Shown here: piece by piece, positions 1-11,051 of the stretch
Position numbering within the stretch: position 1 is the first letter of the stretch
Layout of the letters: each line of letters starts with the position of its first letter
Assembly (NCBI GenBank): GCA_958299035.1
Contig: CATQJL010000079.1
Span: forward strand, 1-64,000
DNA: 64,000 nt
Origin: Cylicocyclus nassatus
Taxonomy: Eukaryota > Nematoda > Chromadorea > Rhabditida > Strongylidae
Reading direction: 5' to 3'
Notes under the pieces: model-generated
What the model was told of the DNA's origin: nothing
What the model saw: the letters and a program-made list of their open reading frames with translations, nothing else
Databases searched by the model: none
Position numbers and translations under genes: made by a program

Positions 1-8
1 ATGCCGTT

Positions 9-70
9 GATGCTACAGTTCGTGTGCTGCTTTCGGAATTCGCTGGCAAACGATGGTAAACGATGCCTTT
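9..70 (+). repeat. Monomer type with TTTCGG/TTTTGG middle, 62 bp
   Basis: First complete monomer of the window. It begins at the GATGC anchor, has CTGCTTTCGG before the EcoRI site GAATTC, and ends with the two-step linker GGCAAACGATGGTAAACGAT. The related form with CTGCTTTTGG is at 184-245. By hand count this copy has 18 G, 18 T, 13 A and 13 C, so the + strand is G/T-rich. The type occurs through the whole window. Confidence 0.93.
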
Positions 71-123
71 GATGCTACAGCTCGTGTGCTGCTGTCCGAA
101 TTCGCTGGCAAACAATTGCCACT
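71..123 (+). repeat. Short monomer type with CAATTGCCACT linker, 53 bp
   Basis: The anchor-to-anchor distance is 53 bp because the 19-base linker of the long form is replaced by the 10-base AATTGCCACT. The join GGCAAACAATTGCC is a small inverted repeat (GGCAA / TTGCC with a 4-base loop) and contains an MfeI site. Sub-variants carry AATTGCTACT or AATTGCCGCT. It usually occurs as one of every two or three monomers. Confidence 0.93.
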
Positions 124-183
124 GATGCAACAGCTTGTGTGGCTGTCCGAATTCGCTGGCAAACAATGGCAAACGATGCCGTT
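124..183 (+). repeat. Monomer type CAGCTTGTGTGGCTG, 60 bp
   Basis: This copy is 2 bp shorter than the standard unit because CAGCTCGTGTGTGGCTG is reduced to CAGCTTGTGTGGCTG. A derived form with CTTGTGTGACTG (for example near 38,570 and 58,868) dominates the right half. The 60-bp length explains several higher-order periods, including 423, 485, 733 and 981 bp. Confidence 0.92.
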
Positions 184-245
184 GATGCTACAGTTCGTGT
201 GCTGCTTTTGGAATTCGCTGGCAAACGATGGTAAACGATGGCTTT

Positions 246-298
246 GATGCTACAGCTCGTGTGTTGTTATGCAAATTCGCTGGCAAACAATTGCCACT
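246..298 (+). repeat. Monomer type TTGTTATGCAAATTC, 53 bp
   Basis: The middle reads GTTGTTATGCAAATTC, so the EcoRI site is lost (CAAATTC). It is followed by the short CAATTGCC linker. Between about 1.88 and 16.55 kb a derived form has CGCTGGAAAACAATTG in place of CGCTGGCAAACAATTG, a useful subfamily marker. Confidence 0.92.
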
Positions 299-360
299 GA
301 TGCAACAGCTCGTGTGTGGCTGTCCGAATTCGCTGGCAAACAATGGCAAACGATGCCGTT
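299..360 (+). repeat. Monomer type GTGTGTGGCTGTCCG, 62 bp
   Basis: The most G/T-rich type, with CGTGTGTGGCTGTCCGAATT. Sub-variants have AATTTGCTGG (near 441 and 857), AATTTCCTGG (near 18,928), CTAATTC (near 1,922) or TTCGGATTC (near 25,049). It is usually followed by a long linker. Confidence 0.92.
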
Positions 361-424
361 GATGCTACAGTTCGTGTGCTGCTTTTGGAATTCGCTGGCA
401 AACAATTGCCACTGATGCAACAGC

Positions 425-1203
425 TCGTGTGTGGCTGTCCGAATTTGCTGGCAAACGATGGCAAACGATGCCGTTGATGCGACAGTTCGTGTGTGGCTGT
501 CCGAATTCGCTGGCAAACAATTGCCACTGATGCAACAGCTCGTGTGTGGCTGTCCGAATTCGCTGGCAAACGATGGCAAACGATGCCGTTGATGCGACAG
601 TTCGTGTGTGGCTGTCCGAATTCGCTGGCAAACGATGGCACACGATGCCTTTGATGCTAAAGTTCGTGTGTTGCTTTAAGAATCCGCTGGCAAACGATGG
701 TAAACGATGCCTTTGATGCAACAGCTCGTGTGTGGCTGTCCGAATTCGCTGGCAAACGATGGCAAACGATGCCTTTGATGCTACAGCTCGTGTGCTGCTG
801 TCCGAATTCGCTGGCAAACAATTGCTACTGATGCAGCAGGTCGTGTGTGGCTGTCCGAATTTGCTGGCAAACGATGGCAAACGATGCCGTTGATGCGACA
901 GTTCGTGTGTGGCTGTCCGAATTCGCTGGCAAACAATTGCCACTGATGCAACAGCTCGTGTGTGGCTGTCCGAATTCGCTGGCAAACGATGGCAAACGAT
1001 GCCGTTGATGCGACAGTTCGTGTGTGGCTGTCCGAATTCGCTGGCAAACGATGGCACACGATGCCTTTGATGCTAAAGTTCGTGTGTTGCTTTATGAATC
1101 CGCTGGCAAACGATGGTAAACGATGCCTTTGATGCAACAGCTCGTGTGTGGCTGTCCGAATTCGCTGGCAAACGATGGCAAACGATGCCGTTGATGCTAC
1201 AGT
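425..1203 (+). repeat. 416-bp multimer, about two copies
   Basis: Positions 441 and 857 (AATTTGCTGG) and 681 and 1,097 (AATCCG) are each 416 bp apart, with matching order of monomer types between them. 416 = 5 x 62 + 2 x 53. A third, diverged copy continues to about 1.4 kb. The same multimer order, with AATTTCCTGG in the first slot, reappears at 18.9, 21.3, 21.8, 23.3, 26.4 and 28.6 kb. Confidence 0.85.
653..714 (+). repeat. Monomer type TTGCTTTAAGAATCCG, 62 bp
   Basis: The EcoRI site is replaced by AGAATCCG, and the anchor in this copy is GATGCTAAAG. Later copies with GATGCTACAATTCG or GATGCTACAGTTCG anchors show that anchor and middle variants assort independently, as gene conversion between monomers would produce. 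Sub-variants: TTTATGAATCC (1,090), TTTGAGAATCC (about 25,348) and TTAAGAAGCC (about 31,872). Confidence 0.9.
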
Positions 1204-1721
1204 TCGTGTGTTGCTATGCGAATTCGCTGGCAAACAATTGCCACTGATGCAAGAGCTCGTGTGTGGCTGTCCGAATTTGCTGGCAAACTATGGCAAACGA
1301 TGCCGTTGATGCGACAGTTCGTGTGTGGCTGTCCGAATTCGCTGGCAAACAATTGCCACTGATGCAACAGCTCGTGTGTGGCTGTCCGAATTCGCTGGCA
1401 AACAATGGCAAACGATGCCGTTGATGCTACAGTTCGTGTGCTGCTTTCGGAATTCGCTGGCAAACGATGGTAAACGATGCCTTTGTTGCTACAGCTCGTG
1501 TGCTGCTGTCCGAATTCGCTGGCAAACAATTGCCACTGATGCAACAGCTTGTGTGGCTGTCCGAATTCGCTGGCAAACAATGGCAAACGATGCCGTTGAT
1601 GCTACAGTTCGTGTGTTGCTTTAAGAATCCGCTGGCAAACGATGGTAAACGATGCCTTTGATGCTACAGCTCGTGTGCTGCTGTCCGAATTCGCTGGCAA
1701 ACGATGGCAAACGATGCCTTT

Positions 1722-1782
1722 GTTGCTACAATTCGTGTGTTGCTTAGGAATCCGCTGGCAAACGATGGTAAACGATGCCTTT
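1722..1782 (+). repeat. Monomer type TTGCTTAGGAATCCG, 61 bp
   Basis: A 1-bp-shorter relative of the TTTAAGAATCC type. The anchor in this copy is GTTGCTACAATTCG. It is confined to the left part of the window (about 1.7-13.9 kb), where it regularly precedes a TAGCGGTGCGAG monomer. Confidence 0.9.
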
Positions 1783-1844
1783 GATGCTACAGCTCGTGTG
1801 TAGCGGTGCGAGTACGCTGACAAACGATGGCAAACGATGCCTTT
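1783..1844 (+). repeat. Monomer type GTAGCGGTGCGAGTACGCTGAC, 62 bp
   Basis: The middle reads TAGCGGTGCGAGTACGCTGA. EcoRI is lost and an RsaI site (GTAC) gained, and the core GCTGGCAAAC usually becomes GCTGACAAAC. It occurs across the whole window. Three identical-type copies in a row lie at 61,751-61,936. Confidence 0.92.
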
Positions 1845-2037
1845 GATGCTACAGCTCGTGTGTTGTTATGCAAATTCGCTGGAAAACAATTGCCACTGAT
1901 GCAACAGCTCGTGTGTGGCTGTCCTAATTCGCTGGCAAACAATGGCAAACGATGCCGTTGATGCTACAGTTCGTGTGCTGCTTTTGGAATTCGCTGGCAA
2001 ACGATGGTAAACGATGCCTTTGATGCTGCAGCTCGTG

Positions 2038-2499
2038 TGCTGCTGTCCGAATTCGCTGGCAAACAATTGCTACTGATGCAACAGCTCGTGTGTGGCTGTC
2101 CTAATTCGCTGGCAAACAATGGCAAACGATGCCGTTGATGCTACAGCTCGTGTGTTGTTATGCAAATTCGCTGGCAAACAATTGCCACTGATGCAAGAGC
2201 TCGTGTGTGGCTGTCCGAATTTGCTGGCAAACTATGGCAAACGATGCCGTTGATGCGACAGTTCGTGTGCTGCTGTCCGAATTCGCTGGCAAACAATTGC
2301 TACTGATGCAACAGCTCGTGTGTGGCTGTCCTAATTCGCTGGCAAACAATGGCAAACGATGCCGTTGATGCTACAGCTCGTGTGTTGTTATGCAAATTCG
2401 CTGGCAAACAATTGCCACTGATGCAAGAGCTCGTGTGTGGCTGTCCGAATTTGCTGGCAAACTATGGCAAACGATGCCGTTGATGCGACAGTTCGTGTG
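2038..2499 (+). repeat. 230-bp tandem duplication
   Basis: 2,038-2,267 is repeated directly at 2,268-2,499 (offset 230 = 2 x 62 + 2 x 53). Both copies carry the unusual linker AAACTATGGC and the GCAAGAGCTC anchor. Confidence 0.85.
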
Positions 2500-3354
2500 T
2501 GGCTGTCCGAATTCGCTGGCAAACAATTGCCACTGATGCAACAGCTCGTGTGTGGCTGTCCGAATTCGCTGGCAAACAATGGCAAACGATGCCGTTGATG
2601 CTACAGTTCGTGTGCTGCTTTCGGAATTCGCTGGCAAACGATGGTAAACGATGCCTTTGTTGCTACAGCTCGTGTGCTGCTGTCCGAATTCGCTGGCAAA
2701 CAATTGCCACTGATGCAACAGCTTGTGTGGCTGTCCGAATTCGCTGGCAAACAATGGCAAACGATGCCGTTGATGCTACAGTTCGTGTGTTGCTTTAAGA
2801 ATCCGCTGGCAAACGATGGTAAACGATGCCTTTGATGCTACAGCTCGTGTGCTGCTGTCCGAATTCGCTGGCAAACGATGGCAAACGATGCCTTTGTTGC
2901 TACAATTCGTGTGTTGCTTAGGAATCCGCTGGCAAACGATGGTAAACGATGCCTTTGATGCTACAGCTCGTGTGTAGCGGTGCGAGTACGCTGACAAACG
3001 ATGGCAAACGATGCCTTTGATGCTACAGCTCGTGTGTTGTTATGCAAATTCGCTGGAAAACAATTGCCACTGATGCAACAGCTCGTGTGTGGCTGTCCTA
3101 ATTCGCTGGCAAACAATGGCAAACGATGCCGTTGATGCTACAGTTCGTGTGCTGCTTTTGGAATTCGCTGGCAAACGATGGTAAACGATGCCTTTGATGC
3201 TGCAGCTCGTGTGCTGCTGTCCGAATTCGCTGGCAAACAATTGCTACTGATGCAACAGCTCGTGTGTGGCTGTCCTAATTCGCTGGCAAACAATGGCAAA
3301 CGATGCCGTTGATGCTACAGCTCGTGTGTTGTTATGCAAATTCGCTGGCAAACA

Positions 3355-3708
3355 ATTGCCACTGATGCAACAGCTCGTGTGTGGCTGTCCTAATTCGCTG
3401 GCAAACAATGGCAAACGATGCCGTGGATGCTACAGTTCGTGTGCTGCTTTTGGAATTCGCTGGCAAACGATGGTAAACGATGCCTTTGATGCTACAGCTC
3501 GTGTGCTGCTGTCCGAATTCGCTGGAAAACAATTGCCACTGATGCAACAGCTCGTGTGTGGCTGTCCGAATTCGCTGGCAAACAATGGCAAACGATGCCG
3601 TGGATGCTACAGTTCGTGTGCTGCTTTTGGAATTCGCTGGCAAACGATGGTAAACGATGCCTTTGATGCTACAGCTCGTGTGCTGCTGTCCGAATTCGCT
3701 GGCAAACA
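3355..3708 (+). repeat. 177-bp trimer, two tandem copies
   Basis: The rare GATGCCGTGGATGC linker occurs at 3,421 and again exactly 177 bp later at 3,598. 177 = 62 + 62 + 53, so three monomers form the unit. Differences are few (CTAATTC versus CGAATTC). Because 177 is a multiple of 3, one frame stays open across the block with a 59-codon period. Confidence 0.87.
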
Positions 3709-3956
3709 ATTGCTACTGATGCAGCAGCTCGTGTGTGGCTGTCCGAATTTGCTGGCAAACAATGGCAAACGATGCCGTTGATGCTACAGTTCGTGTGCTG
3801 CTTTTGGAATTCGCTGGCAAACGATGGTAAACGATGCCGTTGATGCTACAGTTCGTGTGTTCCTATGCGAATTCGCTGGCAAACAATTGCCACTGATGCA
3901 GCAGCTCGTGTGTGGCTATCCGAATTTGCTGGCAAACAATGGCAAACGATGCCGTT

Positions 3957-4018
3957 GATGCTACAGCTCGCGTGTAGGGGTGCGAGTACGCTGGCAAACG
4001 ATGGCAAACGATGCCGTT
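3957..4018 (+). repeat. Monomer type CTCGCGTGTAGGGGTGCGAG, 62 bp
   Basis: Close relative of the TAGCGG type with TAGGGG and CTCGCG. It is seen only between about 3.97 and 20.73 kb; to the right the corresponding slot reads CTCGCGTGTAGCGG. A copy near 14,750 has CGTATAGGGG. Confidence 0.9.
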
Positions 4019-4179
4019 GATGCTACAGTTCGTGTGTTGCTTGGGAATCCGCTGGCAAACGATGGTAAACGATGCCTTTGATGCTACAGCTCGTGTGCTG
4101 CTGTCCGAATTCGCTGGCAAACAATTGCCACTGATGCAACAGCTTGTGTGGCTGTCCGAATTCGCTGGCAAACAATGGC

Positions 4180-7100
4180 AAACGATGCCGTTGATGCTAC
4201 AGTTCGTGTGTTGCTATGCGAATTCGCTGGCAAACGATGGCAAACGATGCCTTTGTTGCTACAGTTCGTGTGTTGCTTAGGAATCCGCTGGCAAACGATG
4301 GTAAACGATGCCTTTGATGCTACAGCTCGTGTGTAGCGGTGCGAGTACGCTGACAAACGATGGCAAACGATGCCTTTGATGCTACAGCTCGTGTGTTGTT
4401 ATGCAAATTCGCTGGAAAACAATTGCCACTGTTGCAACAGCTCGTGTGTGGCTGTCCGAATTTGCTGGCAAACGATGGCAAACGATGCCGTTGATGCTAC
4501 AGCTCGCGTGTAGGGGTGCGAGTACGCTGGCAAACGATGGTAAACGATGCCTTTGATGCTACAGCTCGTGTGCTGCTGTCCGAATTCGCTGGCAAACGAT
4601 GGCAAACGATGCCTTTGTTGCTACAATTCGTGTGTTGCTTAGGAATCCGCTGGCAAACGATGGTAAACGATGCCTTTGATGCTACAGCTCGTGTGTAGCG
4701 GTGCGAGTACGCTGACAAACGATGGCAAACGATGCCTTTGATGCTACAGCTCGTGTGTTGTTATGCAAATTCGCTGGAAAACAATTGCCACTGATGCAAC
4801 AGCTCGTGTGTGGCTGTCCTAATTCGCTGGCAAACAATGGCAAACGATGCCGTTGATGCTACAGTTCGTGTGCTGCTTTTGGAATTCGCTGGCAAACGAT
4901 GGTAAACGATGCCTTTGATGCTGCAGCTCGTGTGCTGCTGTCCGAATTCGCTGGCAAACAATTGCTACTGATGCAACAGCTCGTGTGTGGCTGTCCTAAT
5001 TCGCTGGCAAACAATGGCAAACGATGCCGTTGATGCTACAGCTCGTGTGTTGTTATGCAAATTCGCTGGCAAACAATTGCCACTGATGCAAGAGCTCGTG
5101 TGTGGCTGTCCGAATTTGCTGGCAAACTATGGCAAACGATGCCGTTGATGCGACAGTTCGTGTGTGGCTGTCCGAATTCGCTGGCAAACAATTGCCACTG
5201 ATGCAACAGCTCGTGTGTGGCTGTCCGAATTCGCTGGCAAACAATGGCAAACGATGCCGTTGATGCTACAGTTCGTGTGCTGCTTTCGGAATTCGCTGGC
5301 AAACGATGGTAAACGATGCCTTTGTTGCTACATCTCGTGTGCTGCTGTCCGAATTCGCTGGCAAACAATTGCCACTGATGCAACAGCTTGTGTGGCTGTC
5401 CGAATTCGCTGGCAAACAATGGCAAACGATGCCGTTGATGCTACAGTTCGTGTGTTGCTTTAAGAATCCGCTGGCAAACGATGGTAAACGATGCCTTTGA
5501 TGCTACAGCTCGTGTGCTGCTGTCCGAATTCGCTGGCAAACGATGGCAAACGATGCCTTTGTTGCTACAATTCGTGTGTTGCTTAGGAATCCGCTGGCAA
5601 ACGATGGTAAACGATGCCTTTGATGCTACAGCTCGTGTGTAGCGGTGCGAGTACGCTGACAAACGATGGCAAACGATGCCTTTGATGCTACAGCTCGTGT
5701 GTTGTTATGCAAATTCGCTGGAAAACAATTGCCACTGATGCAACAGCTCGTGTGTGGCTGTCCTAATTCGCTGGCAAACAATGGCAAACGATGCCGTTGA
5801 TGCTACAGTTCGTGTGCTGCTTTTGGAATTCGCTGGCAAACGATGGTAAACGATGCCTTTGATGCTGCAGCTCGTGTGCTGCTGTCCGAATTCGCTGGCA
5901 AACAATTGCTACTGATGCAACAGCTCGTGTGTGGCTGTCCTAATTCGCTGGCAAACAATGGCAAACGATGCCGTTGATGCTACAGCTCGTGTGTTGTTAT
6001 GCAAATTCGCTGGCAAACAATTGCCACTGATGCAACAGCTCGTGTGTGGCTGTCCTAATTCGCTGGCAAACAATGGCAAACGATGCCGTGGATGCTACAG
6101 TTCGTGTGCTGCTTTTGGAATTCGCTGGCAAACGATGGTAAACGATGCCTTTGATGCTACAGCTCGTGTGCTGCTGTCCGAATTCGCTGGCAAACAATTG
6201 CTACTGATGCAGCAGCTCGTGTGTGGCTGTCCGAATTTGCTGGCAAACAATGGCAAACGATGCCGTTGATGCTACAGTTCGTGTGCTGCTTTTGGAATTC
6301 GCTGGCAAACGATGGTAAACGATGCCGTTGATGCTACAGTTCGTGTGTTCCTATGCGAATTCGCTGGCAAACAATTGCCACTGATGCAGCAGCTCGTGTG
6401 TGGCTATCCGAATTTGCTGGCAAACAATGGCAAACGATGCCGTTGATGCTACAGCTCGCGTGTAGGGGTGCGAGTACGCTGGCAAACGATGGCAAACGAT
6501 GCCGTTGATGCTACAGTTCGTGTGTTGCTTGGGAATCCGCTGGCAAACGATGGTAAACGATGCCTTTGTGCTACAGCTCGTGTGCTGCTGTCCGAATTCG
6601 CTGGCAAACAATTGCCACTGATGCAACAGCTTGTGTGGCTGTCCGAATTCGCTGGCAAACAATGGCAAACGATGCCGTTGATGCTACAGTTCGTGTGTTG
6701 CTATGCGAATTCGCTGGCAAACGATGGCAAACGATGCCTTTGTTGCTACAGTTCGTGTGTTGCTTAGGAATCCGCTGGCAAACGATGGTAAACGATGCCT
6801 TTGATGCTACAGCTCGTGTGTAGCGGTGCGAGTACGCTGACAAACGATGGCAAACGATGCCTTTGATGCTACAGCTCGTGTGTTGTTATGCAAATTCGCT
6901 GGAAAACAATTGCCACTGATGCAACAGCTCGTGTGTGGCTGTCCTAATTCGCTGGCAAACAATGGCAAACGATGCCGTTGATGCTACAGTTCGTGTGCTG
7001 CTTTTGGAATTCGCTGGCAAACGATGGTAAACGATGCCTTTGATGCTGCAGCTCGTGTGCTGCTGTCCGAATTCGCTGGCAAACAATTGCTACTGATGCA

Positions 7101-10100
7101 ACAGCTCGTGTGTGGCTGTCCTAATTCGCTGGCAAACAATGGCAAACGATGCCGTTGATGCTACAGCTCGTGTGTTGTTATGCAAATTCGCTGGCAAACA
7201 ATTGCCACTGATGCAAGAGCTCGTGTGTGGCTGTCCGAATTTGCTGGCAAACTATGGCAAACGATGCCGTTGATGCGACAGTTCGTGTGTGGCTGTCCGA
7301 ATTCGCTGGCAAACAATTGCCACTGATGCAACAGCTCGTGTGTGGCTGTCCGAATTCGCTGGCAAACAATGGCAAACGATGCCGTTGATGCTACAGTTCG
7401 TGTGCTGCTTTCGGAATTCGCTGGCAAACGATGGTAAACGATGCCTTTGTTGCTACATCTCGTGTGCTGCTGTCCGAATTCGCTGGCAAACAATTGCCAC
7501 TGATGCAACAGCTTGTGTGGCTGTCCGAATTCGCTGGCAAACAATGGCAAACGATGCCGTTGATGCTACAGTTCGTGTGTTGCTTTAAGAATCCGCTGGC
7601 AAACGATGGTAAACGATGCCGTTGATGCTACAGTTCGTGTGTTGCTATGCGAATTCGCTGGCAAACGATGGCAAACGATGCCTTTGTTGCTACAGTTCGT
7701 GTGTTGCTTAGGAATCCGCTGGCAAACGATGGTAAACGATGCCTTTGATGCTACAGCTCGTGTGTAGCGGTGCGAGTACGCTGACAAACGATGGCAAACG
7801 ATGCCTTTGATGCTACAGCTCGTGTGTTGTTATGCAAATTCGCTGGAAAACAATTGCCACTGTTGCAACAGCTCGTGTGTGGCTGTCCGAATTTGCTGGC
7901 AAACGATGGCAAACGATGCCGTTGATGCTACAGCTCGCGTGTAGGGGTGCGAGTACGCTGGCAAACGATGGTAAACGATGCCTTTGATGCTACAGCTCGT
8001 GTGCTGCTGTCCGAATTCGCTGGCAAACGATGGCAAACGATGCCTTTGTTGCTACAATTCGTGTGTTGCTTAGGAATCCGCTGGCAAACGATGGTAAACG
8101 ATGCCTTTGATGCTACAGCTCGTGTGTAGCGGTGCGAGTACGCTGACAAACGATGGCAAACGATGCCTTTGATGCTACAGCTCGTGTGTTGTTATGCAAA
8201 TTCGCTGGAAAACAATTGCCACTGATGCAACAGCTCGTGTGTGGCTGTCCTAATTCGCTGGCAAACAATGGCAAACGATGCCGTTGATGCTACAGTTCGT
8301 GTGCTGCTTTTGGAATTCGCTGGCAAACGATGGTAAACGATGCCTTTGATGCTGCAGCTCGTGTGCTGCTGTCCGAATTCGCTGGCAAACAATTGCTACT
8401 GATGCAACAGCTCGTGTGTGGCTGTCCTAATTCGCTGGCAAACAATGGCAAACGATGCCGTTGATGCTACAGCTCGTGTGTTGTTATGCAAATTCGCTGG
8501 CAAACAATTGCCACTGATGCAAGAGCTCGTGTGTGGCTGTCCGAATTTGCTGGCAAACTATGGCAAACGATGCCGTTGATGCGACAGTTCGTGTGTGGCT
8601 GTCCGAATTCGCTGGCAAACAATTGCCACTGATGCAACAGCTCGTGTGTGGCTGTCCGAATTCGCTGGCAAACAATGGCAAACGATGCCGTTGATGCTAC
8701 AGTTCGTGTGCTGCTTTCGGAATTCGCTGGCAAACGATGGTAAACGATGCCTTTGTTGCTACATCTCGTGTGCTGCTGTCCGAATTCGCTGGCAAACAAT
8801 TGCCACTGATGCAACAGCTTGTGTGGCTGTCCGAATTCGCTGGCAAACAATGGCAAACGATGCCGTTGATGCTACAGTTCGTGTGTTGCTTTAAGAATCC
8901 GCTGGCAAACGATGGTAAACGATGCCTTTGATGCTACAGCTCGTGTGCTGCTGTCCGAATTCGCTGGCAAACGATGGCAAACGATGCCTTTGTTGCTACA
9001 ATTCGTGTGTTGCTTAGGAATCCGCTGGCAAACGATGGTAAACGATGCCTTTGATGCTACAGCTCGTGTGTAGCGGTGCGAGTACGCTGACAAACGATGG
9101 CAAACGATGCCTTTGATGCTACAGCTCGTGTGTTGTTATGCAAATTCGCTGGAAAACAATTGCCACTGATGCAACAGCTCGTGTGTGGCTGTCCTAATTC
9201 GCTGGCAAACAATGGCAAACGATGCCGTTGATGCTACAGTTCGTGTGCTGCTTTTGGAATTCGCTGGCAAACGATGGTAAACGATGCCTTTGATGCTGCA
9301 GCTCGTGTGCTGCTGTCCGAATTCGCTGGCAAACAATTGCTACTGATGCAACAGCTCGTGTGTGGCTGTCCTAATTCGCTGGCAAACAATGGCAAACGAT
9401 GCCGTTGATGCTACAGCTCGTGTGTTGTTATGCAAATTCGCTGGCAAACAATTGCCACTGATGCAACAGCTCGTGTGTGGCTGTCCTAATTCGCTGGCAA
9501 ACAATGGCAAACGATGCCGTGGATGCTACAGTTCGTGTGCTGCTTTTGGAATTCGCTGGCAAACGATGGTAAACGATGCCTTTGATGCTACAGCTCGTGT
9601 GCTGCTGTCCGAATTCGCTGGCAAACAATTGCTACTGATGCAGCAGCTCGTGTGTGGCTGTCCGAATTTGCTGGCAAACAATGGCAAACGATGCCGTTGA
9701 TGCTACAGTTCGTGTGCTGCTTTTGGAATTCGCTGGCAAACGATGGTAAACGATGCCGTTGATGCTACAGTTCGTGTGTTCCTATGCGAATTCGCTGGCA
9801 AACAATTGCCACTGATGCAGCAGCTCGTGTGTGGCTATCCGAATTTGCTGGCAAACAATGGCAAACGATGCCGTTGATGCTACAGCTCGCGTGTAGGGGT
9901 GCGAGTACGCTGGCAAACGATGGCAAACGATGCCGTTGATGCTACAGTTCGTGTGTTGCTTGGGAATCCGCTGGCAAACGATGGTAAACGATGCCTTTGT
10001 GCTACAGCTCGTGTGCTGCTGTCCGAATTCGCTGGCAAACAATTGCCACTGATGCAACAGCTTGTGTGGCTGTCCGAATTCGCTGGCAAACAATGGCAAA

Positions 10101-11051
10101 CGATGCCGTTGATGCTACAGTTCGTGTGTTGCTATGCGAATTCGCTGGCAAACGATGGCAAACGATGCCTTTGTTGCTACAGTTCGTGTGTTGCTTAGGA
10201 ATCCGCTGGCAAACGATGGTAAACGATGCCTTTGATGCTACAGCTCGTGTGTAGCGGTGCGAGTACGCTGACAAACGATGGCAAACGATGCCTTTGATGC
10301 TACAGCTCGTGTGTTGTTATGCAAATTCGCTGGAAAACAATTGCCACTGATGCAACAGCTCGTGTGTGGCTGTCCTAATTCGCTGGCAAACAATGGCAAA
10401 CGATGCCGTTGATGCTACAGTTCGTGTGCTGCTTTTGGAATTCGCTGGCAAACGATGGTAAACGATGCCTTTGATGCTGCAGCTCGTGTGCTGCTGTCCG
10501 AATTCGCTGGCAAACAATTGCTACTGATGCAACAGCTCGTGTGTGGCTGTCCTAATTCGCTGGCAAACAATGGCAAACGATGCCGTTGATGCTACAGCTC
10601 GTGTGTTGTTATGCAAATTCGCTGGCAAACAATTGCCACTGATGCAAGAGCTCGTGTGTGGCTGTCCGAATTTGCTGGCAAACTATGGCAAACGATGCCG
10701 TTGATGCGACAGTTCGTGTGTGGCTGTCCGAATTCGCTGGCAAACAATTGCCACTGATGCAACAGCTCGTGTGTGGCTGTCCGAATTCGCTGGCAAACAA
10801 TGGCAAACGATGCCGTTGATGCTACAGTTCGTGTGCTGCTTTCGGAATTCGCTGGCAAACGATGGTAAACGATGCCTTTGTTGCTACATCTCGTGTGCTG
10901 CTGTCCGAATTCGCTGGCAAACAATTGCCACTGATGCAACAGCTTGTGTGGCTGTCCGAATTCGCTGGCAAACAATGGCAAACGATGCCGTTGATGCTAC
11001 AGTTCGTGTGTTGCTTTAAGAATCCGCTGGCAAACGATGGTAAACGATGCC
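4180..11051 (+). repeat. 3,431-bp higher-order repeat, two near-identical tandem copies
   Basis: 4,180-7,610 is repeated at 7,611-11,041, plus 10 bp of continued match. About twenty open frames on both strands have identical translations in the two copies, so identity is very high. The left border is GGC|AAACGATGCCG versus GGT|AAACGATGCCG. The right border is a G/T difference at 7,621 versus 11,052. Each copy contains the same 1-bp deletion (TTTGTGCTAC) near 6,568 and 9,999. I compared offsets and translations rather than doing a full base-by-base alignment. Confidence 0.92.

Larger units (their letters stand above)
1221..3370 (+). repeat. 1,174-bp-period duplication
   Basis: 1,221-2,196 matches 2,395-3,370 at a fixed offset of 1,174 bp. 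Left of the block the copies differ (ATGCGAATTC versus ATGCAAATTC). On the right they part at GCAAGAG versus GCAACAG. The gap between the copies is occupied by a 230-bp duplication. Confidence 0.87.

Noticed and set aside
71..123. Rho-independent terminator or hairpin RNA at GGCAAACAATTGCC.
   Set aside because: The stem is only 5 bp, is not followed by a T run, and is present in every short monomer. It fits satellite structure better than a transcription signal.
3266..3781. A repeat protein (171 codons, + strand) with Cys-rich 59-residue units.
   Set aside because: It follows directly from the 177-bp trimer being a multiple of three. No selection on the frame is visible, since neighbouring copies with the same DNA are broken by ordinary monomer-length changes.
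4180..11051. Assembly artefact as the explanation for the near-identical 3,431-bp copies.
   Set aside because: It cannot be ruled out from sequence alone, but borders differ by specific substitutions and the nested series of related offsets looks biological. It is kept as a caution, not as the preferred explanation.
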